Shown piece after piece: positions 47,060 to 57,493 of a stretch of 64,000 bases of DNA. The notes under the pieces are model-generated. The model was not told the origin of the DNA. It ran no database searches and saw nothing but the letters and a program-made list of their open reading frames with translations. The DNA lies in assembly GCF_001619985.1 (NCBI RefSeq), contig NW_017264195.1, positions 1-64,000 of the forward strand, in the 5' to 3' direction. Each line of letters starts with the position of its first letter. The first letter of the stretch is position 1. Source of the stretch: Xylona heveae TC161. Its lineage: Eukaryota > Ascomycota > Xylonomycetes > Xylonales > Xylonaceae. The translations under genes and the position numbers were made by a program.

Positions 47060-47746
47060 TCTTGCCGCACTTCTCCTGTATGATTCAACAACGGATCGAA
47101 AATAAAAGAGAGAGTATTCTTTGTATTGTTCCTAAGTATGAAAGGACAGCGACGGCGGCTTCTATATACTATCCCGCCTCGAGAAATCTGGAGATGAGCG
47201 GTAGTGCGCTACTCAATCACTCAGAGGTGTCAGAAACCGGGGCAAACCGCCTCGGCTCCATCATGGGAATTCCATCGATCATGGCTGACCAGAGCGGTGT
47301 CAAGGTCATCAACAGGGAGATTCCGACCAAGATGCGCTGTTGAATTGAGAGGGTGTCGAAGCATTTGGCGGGGTTATCTGCCCCACTCGGAAGGATACGA
47401 TCAAGGGCGAAATGTACCAGAGCTAAAGAAACGGAAAGGCGGGGAGGAATTGCGTGTTCGCCTTGAAACCGCTGATAAACCCTTCTAAGACTTGGGCCGA
47501 TGGAAATGATTCGCTCGTTCAGTGGGAAGGCTACAATCCGCCAAGGGAGGTTCAATTAGCGTTGATTGGAAGCTTTCGCTAGGTTAGGGGCTGTCATCCA
47601 GGATTACTCATAAAGAAGCGCATTGTTCTATCTGAATACTATGCCCAAAATAAATACACTTCAAAGTCCGATATAAGTCAACCTTTGATTCAATTGCGAT
47701 GCAGCGAACAGTCGTGATTATCACGGGACTCTACTTCTTCGCCGAT
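47060..47746. other. Intergenic region
   Basis: Upstream region of the dehydrogenase. An open frame of 112 codons on the minus strand (47217-47555) has one hydrophobic stretch but no family resemblance and was not called. Confidence 0.5.
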
Positions 47747-50374
47747 CTATATTGGATATGTCCTTACTCCTCCTGCTTGAAACCCAATCTCGCAAAAACG
47801 TCTCCGTGTATCTGTTTGATTATCCCTACCCTTTTGGCTTATAGTTCCCTCTTCCGTCTCCACTGTGGCTGCGATTGCTGTCTGCATGTAATCTTGCCAG
47901 TCCCCAAATTTACTGCCAACTTGGCTTTGCGCACCTCGTTCATATCCAATGTTGCAATGTGCCTCCTCGGTGTTGATATGAGACCAACCCTCCCAAAGAT
48001 CTTCTTCGTCGCTACTCTGCTGACAATGCGAATGAAAATTTTGATTTGGCTGGCTCGAATTCGCGGAATTCGAAATGACTGTTCTTTGTCGCGTTGCCTT
48101 CACCATTTTTGCATTCTGACTTCTCCGTTTTCTATTCGCAGCTTTTCCCTCCTTCCTTACCACATGAAGTAGATGACCTTGTTCATCGCTCCATTTCAAC
48201 ATTGCGTGCTCATCTGCTGCATCTTTTGCAGCATTTTTAATCCACGCTTCGACCCACCGCAATAGACGAGGCTCCTCCCACCAATATCTGACGCGTGAGA
48301 GCAGCGAAGCACGGAGGGCAAGCAGGGTAGAAACGTCGCTGCCTACACGGGCGAGTATGCATGCCTCGCACCTATTTTCCTGGTAGCACCATTGCCAATA
48401 TGGAACTCTCAGATCTCCATGTTCTTGCGTTGATGGAATGGATCCTTGATAACGGGCTTTTGAGTACGAGCGCGAAGGCGAGTACTTACTGGTTTGACGC
48501 TCCCAGAGCATTTGTATATATGCATCTGGTGCGATCCACATTCTGCAAAGAGCTCGTAACTGTTGGATAACCAATAGTGTAACGTGGACATGTTCCTCGG
48601 TGGTAGAACTTCGGCCCGTTGCGTCCCGCTGCGACGATTTTCTTCGGTATCCCTGACCCTGTTCAACGTAAGTAATAGGTTCGTCGTCAAGTGCTTCTGT
48701 ATGATGGAAGTTGCTGCTTCTATGGTGCCTTTCCCTATTACTGTCAAACACGGTAAAGTATACCGTATCAGTATTGTGGGCATACCTGAAACTATCGTCT
48801 TGGCATAGATTTTTCCGGGTTCCCGACTGCATTGGGAGGGGAAAAACTCTCACCAGTTCAACCGTTTCTCCTCGGCCTTGTGTCATTGTCCTTTTCTCGC
48901 TGCTTTTGTCTTTTTTAATGGCGTTGTTTCTTTCCGAATGTCTCTTACAATGTTCATGATTTTCACCTCGATTGGCTTCATCTTTCACATTTCCATCGGG
49001 TTTCAAATCCAAGAAGTCCACAAATGTCTCCAACCGGAGGCCTACTTCAGCTACAATAGCAGCAAATAGTAGTCGGATAACGACAGAATTAAGGCCGCGG
49101 TGAATGTCGCATAAGGTTGCGCACAGCCCGAGGCGATTATCTGTACCGGCCGTCTTATTCAACGAAAGGGACGAAGTAGAAGATGAGGGAGAAAGATGGT
49201 TTCTCGAGGACGTTCTGTGGGGCCATTCTGCGCCCCCAAACCATGCAACAAGACGCTGCTGGATGCATCCGGGTACGGGGCTGCGTAGGTGTACGGGCAA
49301 AGAACGGATCTGGGCTCTGGTGATTTTCTCGTACTGTAAGTCGAGGAAAGACTTGGTCCGATGATGTTCCCGATAGTGACTAAGTAGCAAAGTCAAGTCA
49401 TGAATATCTGAAGATGAGAAGGAATTCAGTGTCAACGTTGAGTTTGAAGAGCCTTGTTTTTGTACACAGCGCTCTCCTCGTCTTCCGTTTTGCAATTGTC
49501 TTATCTGGGCTGGTATGCATTCCTTCTCCCACCTTTTGCGGATGTGTCTTTCTGCTGGAGCATGAGGTTGAGGCGGTAAGTCTTGAGCTGGAGAATTACG
49601 ATTAAAATGCGGAGCTTGCTGAAAAGCCTGTCTTTTTGATCTGCCATTCTCGGTATCTAAGCTAGCGTCTTGTGATCGCGAAGGAGCAGAGCGATAACAG
49701 AAACATGATCTAGAATCACCACTGCTCTCTGTTTGCTCCCGCGACAAATTCGATCCGGTTTGCACAGACGGATCGAATTCTGGTTGATCCTTCGTAGGAG
49801 CTGTTCTTGTAAGCTCGGAGCAAGGGCAGCAATGGCACTGCGATGGAATCTGCGGTGACGGTGGTGGTGTGGGAAGAGTGACCTTTTGAGCCGGCTTTGT
49901 TTCCAATTTGGGGTGATCTCCAATATTCATGCTATTGTGGAATATGAGATCTGCACTCAATCCTGGGAAATAACCATCATTTTTAATTATACCAGCAAAT
50001 AGTGGGGCTGGCGCCGCAGATATGCAATTGCAGCTGCATTTTGAAGTTGCGCCTGAAGAATCAGTCTCGGCCGTCTGAGGCATTGAGTTTGGAAGGAAGC
50101 GTTCGTCTTCTCTTAAGGAATTACAACGAAATGTCGAGCTGGATGCTGAATAGACACTGCTTTTGGTTAGCGACTGGGGCCTCTGTGTAGTTGAACTCTG
50201 TTCTGCTGATCCGGCTCGTCTGTGTGTTGTTTCATTAGCATTATTCACACTTTTAGGTGTTAATGGCCGTTCCATTCTGTCTGCTTCAGCTCCATTTGTA
50301 TCTGAAGATAGTAATACTTGATAGACCTTGTTAAAGTCCGATGGTAGTTGTGGTTGCATTCCAACGCGCATTAT
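47747..50374 (-). CDS. Large uncharacterised protein
   Basis: A long uninterrupted frame starting at MRVGMQPQLPSDF (50374); an in-frame ATG at 50437 is possible. The protein is about 875 residues. The N-terminal 400 residues are Ser/Thr/Pro-rich and low in order, with several short Cys-rich words (CSCNCIS, CHCCPCS, CFCY). The C-terminal half is basic and helical, with a conserved-looking core (CYQENRCEACILARVGSD, LLALRASLLSRVRYWWEEPRLLRWVEAWIKNAA) and an acidic SSDEEDLWEGW. I do not recognise a domain. The CxxC pair and ordered core suggest a real, fungus-specific protein, perhaps nuclear. Confidence 0.65.
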   Translation of the reverse strand: MMRVGMQPQLPSDFNKVYQVLLSSDTNGAEADRMERPLTPKSVNNANETTHRRAGSAEQSSTTQRPQSLTKSSVYSASSSTFRCNSLREDERFLPNSMPQTAETDSSGATSKCSCNCISAAPAPLFAGIIKNDGYFPGLSADLIFHNSMNIGDHPKLETKPAQKVTLPTPPPSPQIPSQCHCCPCSELTRTAPTKDQPEFDPSVQTGSNLSREQTESSGDSRSCFCYRSAPSRSQDASLDTENGRSKRQAFQQAPHFNRNSPAQDLPPQPHAPAERHIRKRWEKECIPAQIRQLQNGRRGERCVQKQGSSNSTLTLNSFSSSDIHDLTLLLSHYREHHRTKSFLDLQYEKITRAQIRSLPVHLRSPVPGCIQQRLVAWFGGAEWPHRTSSRNHLSPSSSTSSLSLNKTAGTDNRLGLCATLCDIHRGLNSVVIRLLFAAIVAEVGLRLETFVDFLDLKPDGNVKDEANRGENHEHCKRHSERNNAIKKDKSSEKRTMTQGRGETVELVRVFPLPMQSGTRKNLCQDDSFRYAHNTDTVYFTVFDSNRERHHRSSNFHHTEALDDEPITYVEQGQGYRRKSSQRDATGRSSTTEEHVHVTLLVIQQLRALCRMWIAPDAYIQMLWERQTSKYSPSRSYSKARYQGSIPSTQEHGDLRVPYWQWCYQENRCEACILARVGSDVSTLLALRASLLSRVRYWWEEPRLLRWVEAWIKNAAKDAADEHAMLKWSDEQGHLLHVVRKEGKAANRKRRSQNAKMVKATRQRTVISNSANSSQPNQNFHSHCQQSSDEEDLWEGWSHINTEEAHCNIGYERGAQSQVGSKFGDWQDYMQTAIAATVETEEGTISQKGRDNQTDTRRRFCEIGFQAGGVRTYPI

Positions 50375-50437
50375 AGATGCAGAGAATATCGCTACGGATG
50401 TTAGCAAAATCTTCTTTTTAGTCTTTTGGCGCGGCAA

Positions 50438-51166
50438 AATTTAGAGCGGAACGAGCTTTATATGGCGCTGAATGTGACTGGCGCATTCTAGTCTGGGCAC
50501 AAAAAATGTCATTGTCTTAGTTTAGTATAGACTTTGGAAAGATTTCGAAATATCAAAAGACTAGAATCATCCATCGTATAAAACATTGTGTTTCATATTT
50601 GTTAGCGTTCTGAAAGCGAAAGAAGAAAAGGTGTGTCATGACACAAAGAAAACTAAAAGTTTTTAATTCTCCAGGACAAAAGGCTTGGAAGGCAGACCTG
50701 AACAAAGTGAATTAAAACGCGCTTTGCAATGGGTGAAACTGCCGAGTAGCCTTTTCTTTGTCAAACAATAAAGACAAGCGTTGAAATATCAAGATGTGCC
50801 AGTCTGATCAGCAAGTAGCCGAATGCGGGATATCAGAGGCAGAGCAGGCAGTATAATATCTCCCGGATGTACGAGAAATCTAGCGAGAAAAAGCACCCCG
50901 CCGTTGCTTCGCCGTGTGGCGCAGGAGAAGGGCGATTCACTTTTCAAATGGATAAAATGACAAATCGTTGTGAGAAACCAAAAACGCCATTGCATTACAG
51001 ATGATATCTACCCATTACAAATATCAAGGTATAAAAACTAAGAGGAGCTTATAACATCATCTCGTTAAATTATATCGAGCCCGTCCCTTGGAACGTACCA
51101 TCTTTAGCATAGAATCAGAAGTATACCAAGGCATACCAACTCAAGCCCGGCAAACAAAGAAATCTT
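50438..51166. other. Intergenic region
   Basis: Upstream flank of the large protein and 3' flank of the ferroxidase. Short open frames only; nothing recognised. Confidence 0.5.
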
Positions 51167-53335
51167 TTAGTGATTATCATCCTGAAGGCTGATACCTCCC
51201 TCGCGAATGCGCCTCTGCGCTGCCGCAAGCTCATTCTTCCCCAAATCTCCAAAACCGTACCTGTATTCAAGTTTAGCCTATGCACAGAAACAAAGTCATT
51301 ACTAGCATCTGAACATGGAATACTTACCATGTGATCGCAGCCAGTCCCAAAAATGCACTGATACAGCTGAAAACCAGAGCAACAATTCCTCTAGCGGTAA
51401 ATCTGAGAGCCGGTTAGCAAATGTATGGAGCATAGAGTTTTCGCATGATCACATACCCAGCAGGAAGCGGCTTCACAGAGATATTTTCGCCGGAAAGATC
51501 CAAAAAGTTCTTGGTGTTGCCCGCAGCATTTCCAGCAGTCGGGATATTTTTGGCCTTGCAGGTATCGTAATGTTCCGGGGGAATACTAATCGTTTTCTGG
51601 ATATCAAGCGGCGCCTCAATCATTGTAGCGATAAGACCCGAAGCAACGTGCCATTCAATGTGGCAGTGGAATAACCAAACTCGTAAAGACAAGATTAATG
51701 TCAGTTGATTGGCTGAGAGATCAGTGAAGAAGGTGACTTATCTGGGTTATCGGCGCGGAATCGAATGACAAAAAATCCCTCCGGCTCGACCACAAGAGTG
51801 TCTCTCCGCATGGGAGTCTGAATCAGTGGCACGCTTCCATTATAGTTGCCCACATTTTCAGTGGACCGATAAGCAACTTGGAATGCATGACCGTGCAAGT
51901 GGAAGGGATGCTTTCCAGTATCATCATTGTTAAGAACAATTTCAACAACTTGTCCCTTTTCAAGGACAAAGGCATGAGAGTTTCGACCGTAAATTGCCGG
52001 ATTGGTGGCATTAGGGCCAGTTGTAAGGACAGAATACAAGGTGGGAACCTTGGGTGGGACATAGGTGATTCCGTTAAAAAAGGCGCTGGATTGGTTCGTA
52101 AGAAACATTTTGGGAAGAAAATATAAAGCGCTCATGGTTAGTTTAACTTACTAATTTGCACCATCGCCAAGATTATCCATAGTTAAGTCGAGGTTGAAGG
52201 AATAGTCCACATGATCGAAGATCTTTTCGTGATCGTGAGGCACAAGGAGACTGTCGTCCAAGGGAGCAAAATCATCAAGCAAGGCTGCCTGTGGCATGTC
52301 CTTCTTCGAATCATACACCAACCAGCCCGTCGCGTTAGGGTTCAAAGTGTCAGGAACAGTGTCAAAGAGTGTCTAGACTAATGTCAATGACCAACGTAAT
52401 ACGGGGTACTGTTGAGAGGATCACAATACCTCATCCATGCTCATCACGAACGGGAAGTTGGCATCCGTAGAGTTTTTCATTGAGATGAGAACACCATAAC
52501 GCTGAGCTGCGCCCATGTAGATCATATCAGTTTCGTAAGGCTCCGTATAGATGCCGTCAACTTCGATGACCTTCATAGTATGGCCTTCAAACCAGATATA
52601 CTGGCCAGCAAAAGCGCCAATATTGATCATTCGGAAGAAGTAAGTCTTTCCAGGTTCAACAGAAACGGTGAGGTTTTGGGTGTCATTAACCAGTGCGGCA
52701 TCCGGCACCGGCTCCGCACCCGTTGGGTTGGCGTAGCTGATAAACCACTTGAGCAGAGGCGGCATTTGGTCATGATACCAGTCAGAGAAGGTCAGAACAA
52801 CCTCTTCATCATAATCATCCTTGAAAGGCGATTTAGGGTCATTGACGATCAAAGGACCGCGGAGACCATCGGGATATTGGCCTCGCTCGTGGGAGTGATA
52901 CCAGTATGTTCCCGGCTGGTCAACCTATTGCACAGATATCAATAAATATCACATAACCTTCTCGCGATTTGTAGAGCATACCGTGAAATTATACAAGAAA
53001 CTCTGGCCTGGAGCAATACTGCATTGAGTTACGCCGACGACGCCATCCATTTCAGTGGTGCCATTCATGTAAAGTCCGTGAAAATGTAAGCTCGTGCTCT
53101 GGTTTCCCAGTTGATTGTTGACATTCACAAGAACTCTGTCGCCGACATCTGCGGTGATAGGCGGAATTGGCCATTGGTTGTTGATACCAATTGTTGGGCG
53201 CTCCTTGGCACCGTCCGGGTTTGCAGTCACCCAAGTGATATTGAAATCATAGTTTCTCGTTGCAGCCCGCGCAAGCCCACCTAAGCTGGGGAGCAACGCG
53301 GCTGCAAAGAGGAAATTGGAAAGAGAGAGGGCCAT
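51167..53335 (-). CDS. fetC: Multicopper ferroxidase (FET3/FetC)
   Basis: Seven exons: 53335-52982, 52924-52430, 52372-52152, 52085-51742, 51682-51457, 51402-51328 and 51260-51167, giving 602 residues. There is a signal peptide (residues 1-24), copper motifs [39 protein letters not shown] and [13 protein letters not shown], and a single C-terminal membrane helix ([21 protein letters not shown]), the Fet3 layout. It oxidises Fe2+ at the cell surface for transfer to the permease encoded divergently at 55117. The intron at 51741-51683 begins ATAAGT and ends TTTAC. Splicing it as AT-AC gives [15 protein letters not shown] exactly as in the family, while no GT-AG choice fits. Confidence 0.93.
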
Positions 53336-53538
53336 GTCTGGCACAAATGAAGAAGAAACCAAGCAAAAGGGAGCGGACAGGGTGTGCGATCAATGAAGTC
53401 TTTTGTAGAGAAACAGGAATTGCCACTCAAATCTTCAAACCCTTTGATGCGCGCGCTGTGTCGCTCTGTCAAGGCGTCACAAAGCTTCAGCTTGTTGACA
53501 ATGAGGTTGTTCGGAGGTCGAGCGGAGGGGGAAAGAGC

Positions 53539-53547
53539 ATCAGATAA
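53539..53547 (+). promoter_or_regulatory. Iron-GATA site ATCAGATAA (1)
   Basis: Perfect match to ATCWGATAA, the site bound by fungal iron-regulating GATA factors (SreA/Sre1/Fep1). About 200 bases upstream of the ferroxidase start. Confidence 0.65.
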
Positions 53548-54177
53548 GATTTTCGCAGCGTTCAAAGGGTTCGGACAGCGTCGGAGAAGATATCTGATGG
53601 CGTGGTTTTTAGTCGTAGAAAACAGCCTTTTGAGGCCCCACGTTAATCGTGGAGTGGATCAAGAATCAAACAAATTAAATGGCAAGAGCGGACGGGAAAG
53701 TGAACGCCAAGGAAGCACAGTCGCCTGGCCTGGCCCACCTTCCAAAAAGCTTTCTTCTGAGTTCAGTGCGTATTGGCCCTCCTGCCCATCCACCCAAATC
53801 GAGGACAGCTCAATAGCGATTGGTCCAGAATGGACCGAAAAAAAAAAAAAAAAACCACCGAAGCAAATCGAATCGACGGCGCCACCCTTGCCCGCCCAGG
53901 TCTTGGTAAAATGCTTATTCGCCTGCCGATCCTGGTCTGAGTTTGGAGTCCGCGAGGCAAAGAGCGAGGCGTCGGTTGGGTGTGAAGAAAGCCCTAATGG
54001 GGGAGACTCATCCGGACTCCTTCAGTTTCGTTAGTCATCGGATCAGGTCAAGTCCAGCAAGATCTGATGCAGGTTACCAGGCATGCGGGCAACGTGACCA
54101 ATAAAATGATTAACGTGGCTAAAGAGTGGAGATATATTAGCTTCGGGCATGAGCGAGCAACTCTATGCGGCATTAAC

Positions 54178-54186
54178 TTATCAGAT
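54178..54186 (-). promoter_or_regulatory. Iron-GATA site ATCTGATAA (2)
   Basis: Perfect ATCWGATAA match on the minus strand, near the middle of the ferroxidase/permease spacer. Confidence 0.6.
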
Positions 54187-54852
54187 GGTTAGACAAGGAT
54201 CCGCTCTGCACCCTTGAGGCACCCAATATGTGTCGATCCGAGAAGCGATACCGTTACAGGATATTGCGCGAATGGGATCGCGGTGGCCTTGGCAGAACTG
54301 GGAGCAGCCTAAAAACTTTTTCTAGCAGTTACGGCAGTATTGGTGCCACAAAAAGGTGGGTGTTTAATCTGGCGAACATTCTCGCTGCCGATGAACGGTC
54401 ATTTGAATCCTGGCGAGGGCAAGCTCCACGGTCGAGTCTAACGAGGATAGCTTCGTGGGTTGAGTAACATGATTTGACGAAGAGAGCGAAGCGGGAACGT
54501 CCTGGGAATCAGGCGAAGGCGAAGCTGCGGCCAAAGACACATGGAATTATCTTCGGCAAAGAAGCCCCACACCAGCGGATCCATCGAGCTCCCAATCTAC
54601 CGATTTTTTCTGCACCCATTCCAATTGAATTCAACCGCCTAAAATTCGAACTCGTAATACGACCCTCGATTGAATTTTGTTCTTTCCCTCTCTTTTCTCG
54701 TCTCGGTTTCCGGCAAACAAGGATCGGCTAGTGGGCTGATCGAGGGTTTCCGATATCGGGTGAGATTTCCAAGTTGAGTGGGAACACGGCTGAAGGAACT
54801 TTTTAGCGAGGATCAAAAGCTCGGATCCCCACCCTCCCACAAAAAGGTCACC

Positions 54853-54861
54853 TTATCTGAT
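54853..54861 (-). promoter_or_regulatory. Iron-GATA site ATCAGATAA (3)
   Basis: Perfect ATCWGATAA match on the minus strand, about 255 bases upstream of the iron permease start. Confidence 0.65.
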
Positions 54862-55116
54862 CATCAATTCCCCTTCCTAATCCCACTCGTCCCCCCTCCA
54901 CATCTTTTTGACCTGGAGATTTTTATCAGATCCGTCGCCCACGCGCTTCTTCTCTCCTTCCTCTTCTTTAGAATCATCCTGGCGAACGAGCTGCTGGCTT
55001 CGGCTTCAAAAGCGAAAGGTCCTGAAGCTGAAACTTCGTCCCGCAGCTAAAACAAATTGAAAAATAAAACTCAGTAAACAAGCTCAAGTGGTCAACAGAC
55101 CGCTGCAGTTGCAAAA

Positions 55117-56566
55117 ATGGTCAACGTTTTCGCCGTACCCAGTAAGGTCCCTGGCCAAATATGACCTGTTTTGACAGAAAAGAACATGAAAGAGCTGACA
55201 TGAATAAAATCTCATAGTCTTTTTCATCTGCTTTAGAGAGTGTCTGGAGACGAGTATTATTGTCTCAGTGCTCCTGGCCTTCTTGAAGCAGACTTTGGGA
55301 CCTGAGCAGGACAAAACAACATATAAAAGATTGGTGAAACAGGTTAGTGCTTTGCTATGAACTCTCTCATCAACTACTTCTCGCCTGCTAACAAAATGAA
55401 ATGCAAAAGGTATGGTGGGGCACAGCGCTCGGTCTGATCATTTGTCTTTGCATTGGCGCCGGAATGATTGGTGCCTTTTACGGCTTCGGCAAGGACCATT
55501 TTGCCAACACCGAGGACATCTGGGAGGGCACTTTCGGAATCATTGCCTCCCTGATCATCTCGGCCATGGGTGCCGCTTTGTTGCGAGTGTCCAAGTTGCA
55601 AGATAAGTGGCGTGTCAAGCTTGCAAAGGCGCTCGAGTCCAAGGAGGTCAAGAAAGCTGGTTCTGGTCACCGTATCAAGAGATGGGCTGCTCTTAAGAGA
55701 TGGGCCGAAAAGTATGCCATGTTTATGTTGCCATTCGTGACTGTGTTGCGTGAGGGGCTCGAAGCTATTGTTTTCATTGGTGGTGTTGGCTTGGGCCTTC
55801 CTGCTACGGCTTTCCCCATTCCCGTGATCACTGGTCTCATGGCGGGCGCCGCCGTCGGTTACCTCATCTATAAGTAAGTCGAAATTAATCAATCGTCTCT
55901 GAGGCACAGTCTAATCATTTTCTCCCAGAGGCGGAAACTTTGCTTCTATCCAGGTCTTCTTGATTGTGTCCACGTGCTTCTTGTATCTGGTCGCTGCCGG
56001 TCTTTTCTCAAAGGCCATCTGGTATTTCCAAAACAATAACGTAAGCTTATTAGAACTATTGCTTTTCAAATTTTGCACGATCAAGATGCTGATAAGATCA
56101 TTAGTGGAACAAGATCGTTGGCGGTGACGCCGCCGAAGTCGGCAATGGTCCTGGTTCTTATGATATTCGCCAGAGTGTCTGGCATGTCAATGTTCGTGTC
56201 TCTATTGCCTTGACTTTTTGATTCTTCCGACTAATCATCTTCTAGTGCTGTGGTCCTGAGATCAACGGTGGTGGTGGCTGGGGTGTCTTCAATGCTCTTT
56301 TTGGCTGGCAGAACTCGGCCACTTACGGCTCCGTCATCTCATACAACATCTACTGGATAGTCATTATCGTGTGTTTCTTGGCCATGAGATATAACGAGAA
56401 GAAGGGCCACTGGCCTTTCTTGAAGCCCAAGAAGAACCTTGATGTTGAAGAGTGTGACGATGCCGCAAGTGGCTCGAGAGCCGAAACCGTTGAAGTTGAT
56501 GTCGAGAAGAAAGACCATGCGGCAGATCGGGCAACTTCAACCAATGTCAGGACCATTGAGGGATAG
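55117..56566 (+). CDS. ftrA: High-affinity iron permease (FTR1/FtrA)
   Basis: Six exons: 55117-55141, 55218-55342, 55410-55873, 55929-56040, 56105-56191 and 56246-56566. The first 25-base exon plus the second gives [24 protein letters not shown]; the RECLE motif and the later [13 protein letters not shown] motif are the paired R-E-x-L-E iron-binding motifs of Ftr1. About seven membrane helices and a hydrophilic, Glu/Asp-rich cytosolic tail follow. With the ferroxidase it forms the reductive iron uptake complex at the plasma membrane. Divergent arrangement with fetC is the usual Aspergillus layout. Confidence 0.95.
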
Positions 56567-57493
56567 TAGGGCGCTCAACATGAACACATATTGAGAGCTT
56601 ATCCCTTATCCTCTTGAGCTTCGACAGATGAGGTGACAGGTCCGTTGAGCGGCGCGTTTCCGGACAGCGCAGGGTAAACAGAGAGGAAGAAGACATGATC
56701 CAGAGAGTGACAGCACATACCGAGAATGGCGAATGGGCGTTTCAATTTAACTTGTTTTACGATACCTGAGTGTAAATATTATAAGCAAAGATCGGATTAA
56801 TGAGATGGAAAGATGCTGGGAGGGAGAAATTATGGAAATTTATACACGGCTCGTGGCGCACAATGATATGGTGAAGATGGTGTCAGCCGAAATGGAAGCA
56901 ATGTGATTGGACGGCACCAGATCTCCTGCGTGTCAAGGTCTCGCTCTCTCTAGGCAGCCCTGAGAGACAACTGATGCAAGGAGAAATAAAGGCGGATAAA
57001 TTGGTGCCATTTTGCAGAAGTTTCTACGAAATATTTTGAAGATTTATGTTTCATCTCGAATCGTACAATTTATATTTAATTTTCTTTCATGCTGACAATT
57101 AATGATGCTTGAACGCTGTGAAAGTCTCTGATGTTTTTATGCGACTTGTCTGGTCGGTTAATTTGTCACACCTCGCACGAGCTTTATCCAAGCGACGTCA
57201 TGAGTACCTGTGCTGAGGTTCCGTTGTTAGAAAGCTGCAGTTCTCTTTGCTTCGTCTTGTCCAGAGTGTCTTTTGTTGAATGAGAGCAATGGCGTGGCCA
57301 TACCCCTGAAATCCAACTCCTCCATTGTGTTCCGGTGATTGAACACTTCACTTCCTTTAAATCGGCGATTTTATGGCCGCTGACCGCGGCATTCGAACTC
57401 GAAAAGTTTTTAGGGCGCCGACCGTGCTGCCTACCGCCTCACAAGCAATTGGCTTTACGCACATGATCATATTATACAATTCAGACTTTGGCC
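56567..57493. other. Intergenic region
   Basis: 3' flank of the iron permease and promoter of the next gene. No coding sequence or repeat recognised. Confidence 0.5.

Larger units (their letters stand above)
53336..55116. promoter_or_regulatory. Shared divergent promoter of the iron-uptake pair
   Basis: The 1.78 kb spacer between fetC and ftrA has three perfect iron-GATA sites and a near match at about 53592. It also holds a poly-A tract at about 53839-53854 and pyrimidine-rich leaders upstream of the permease (54880-54975). Open frames inside it show no family resemblance. Confidence 0.6.

Noticed and set aside
47217-47555. 112-codon minus-strand frame
   Set aside because: No family resemblance, no splice context, lies in the dehydrogenase upstream region.
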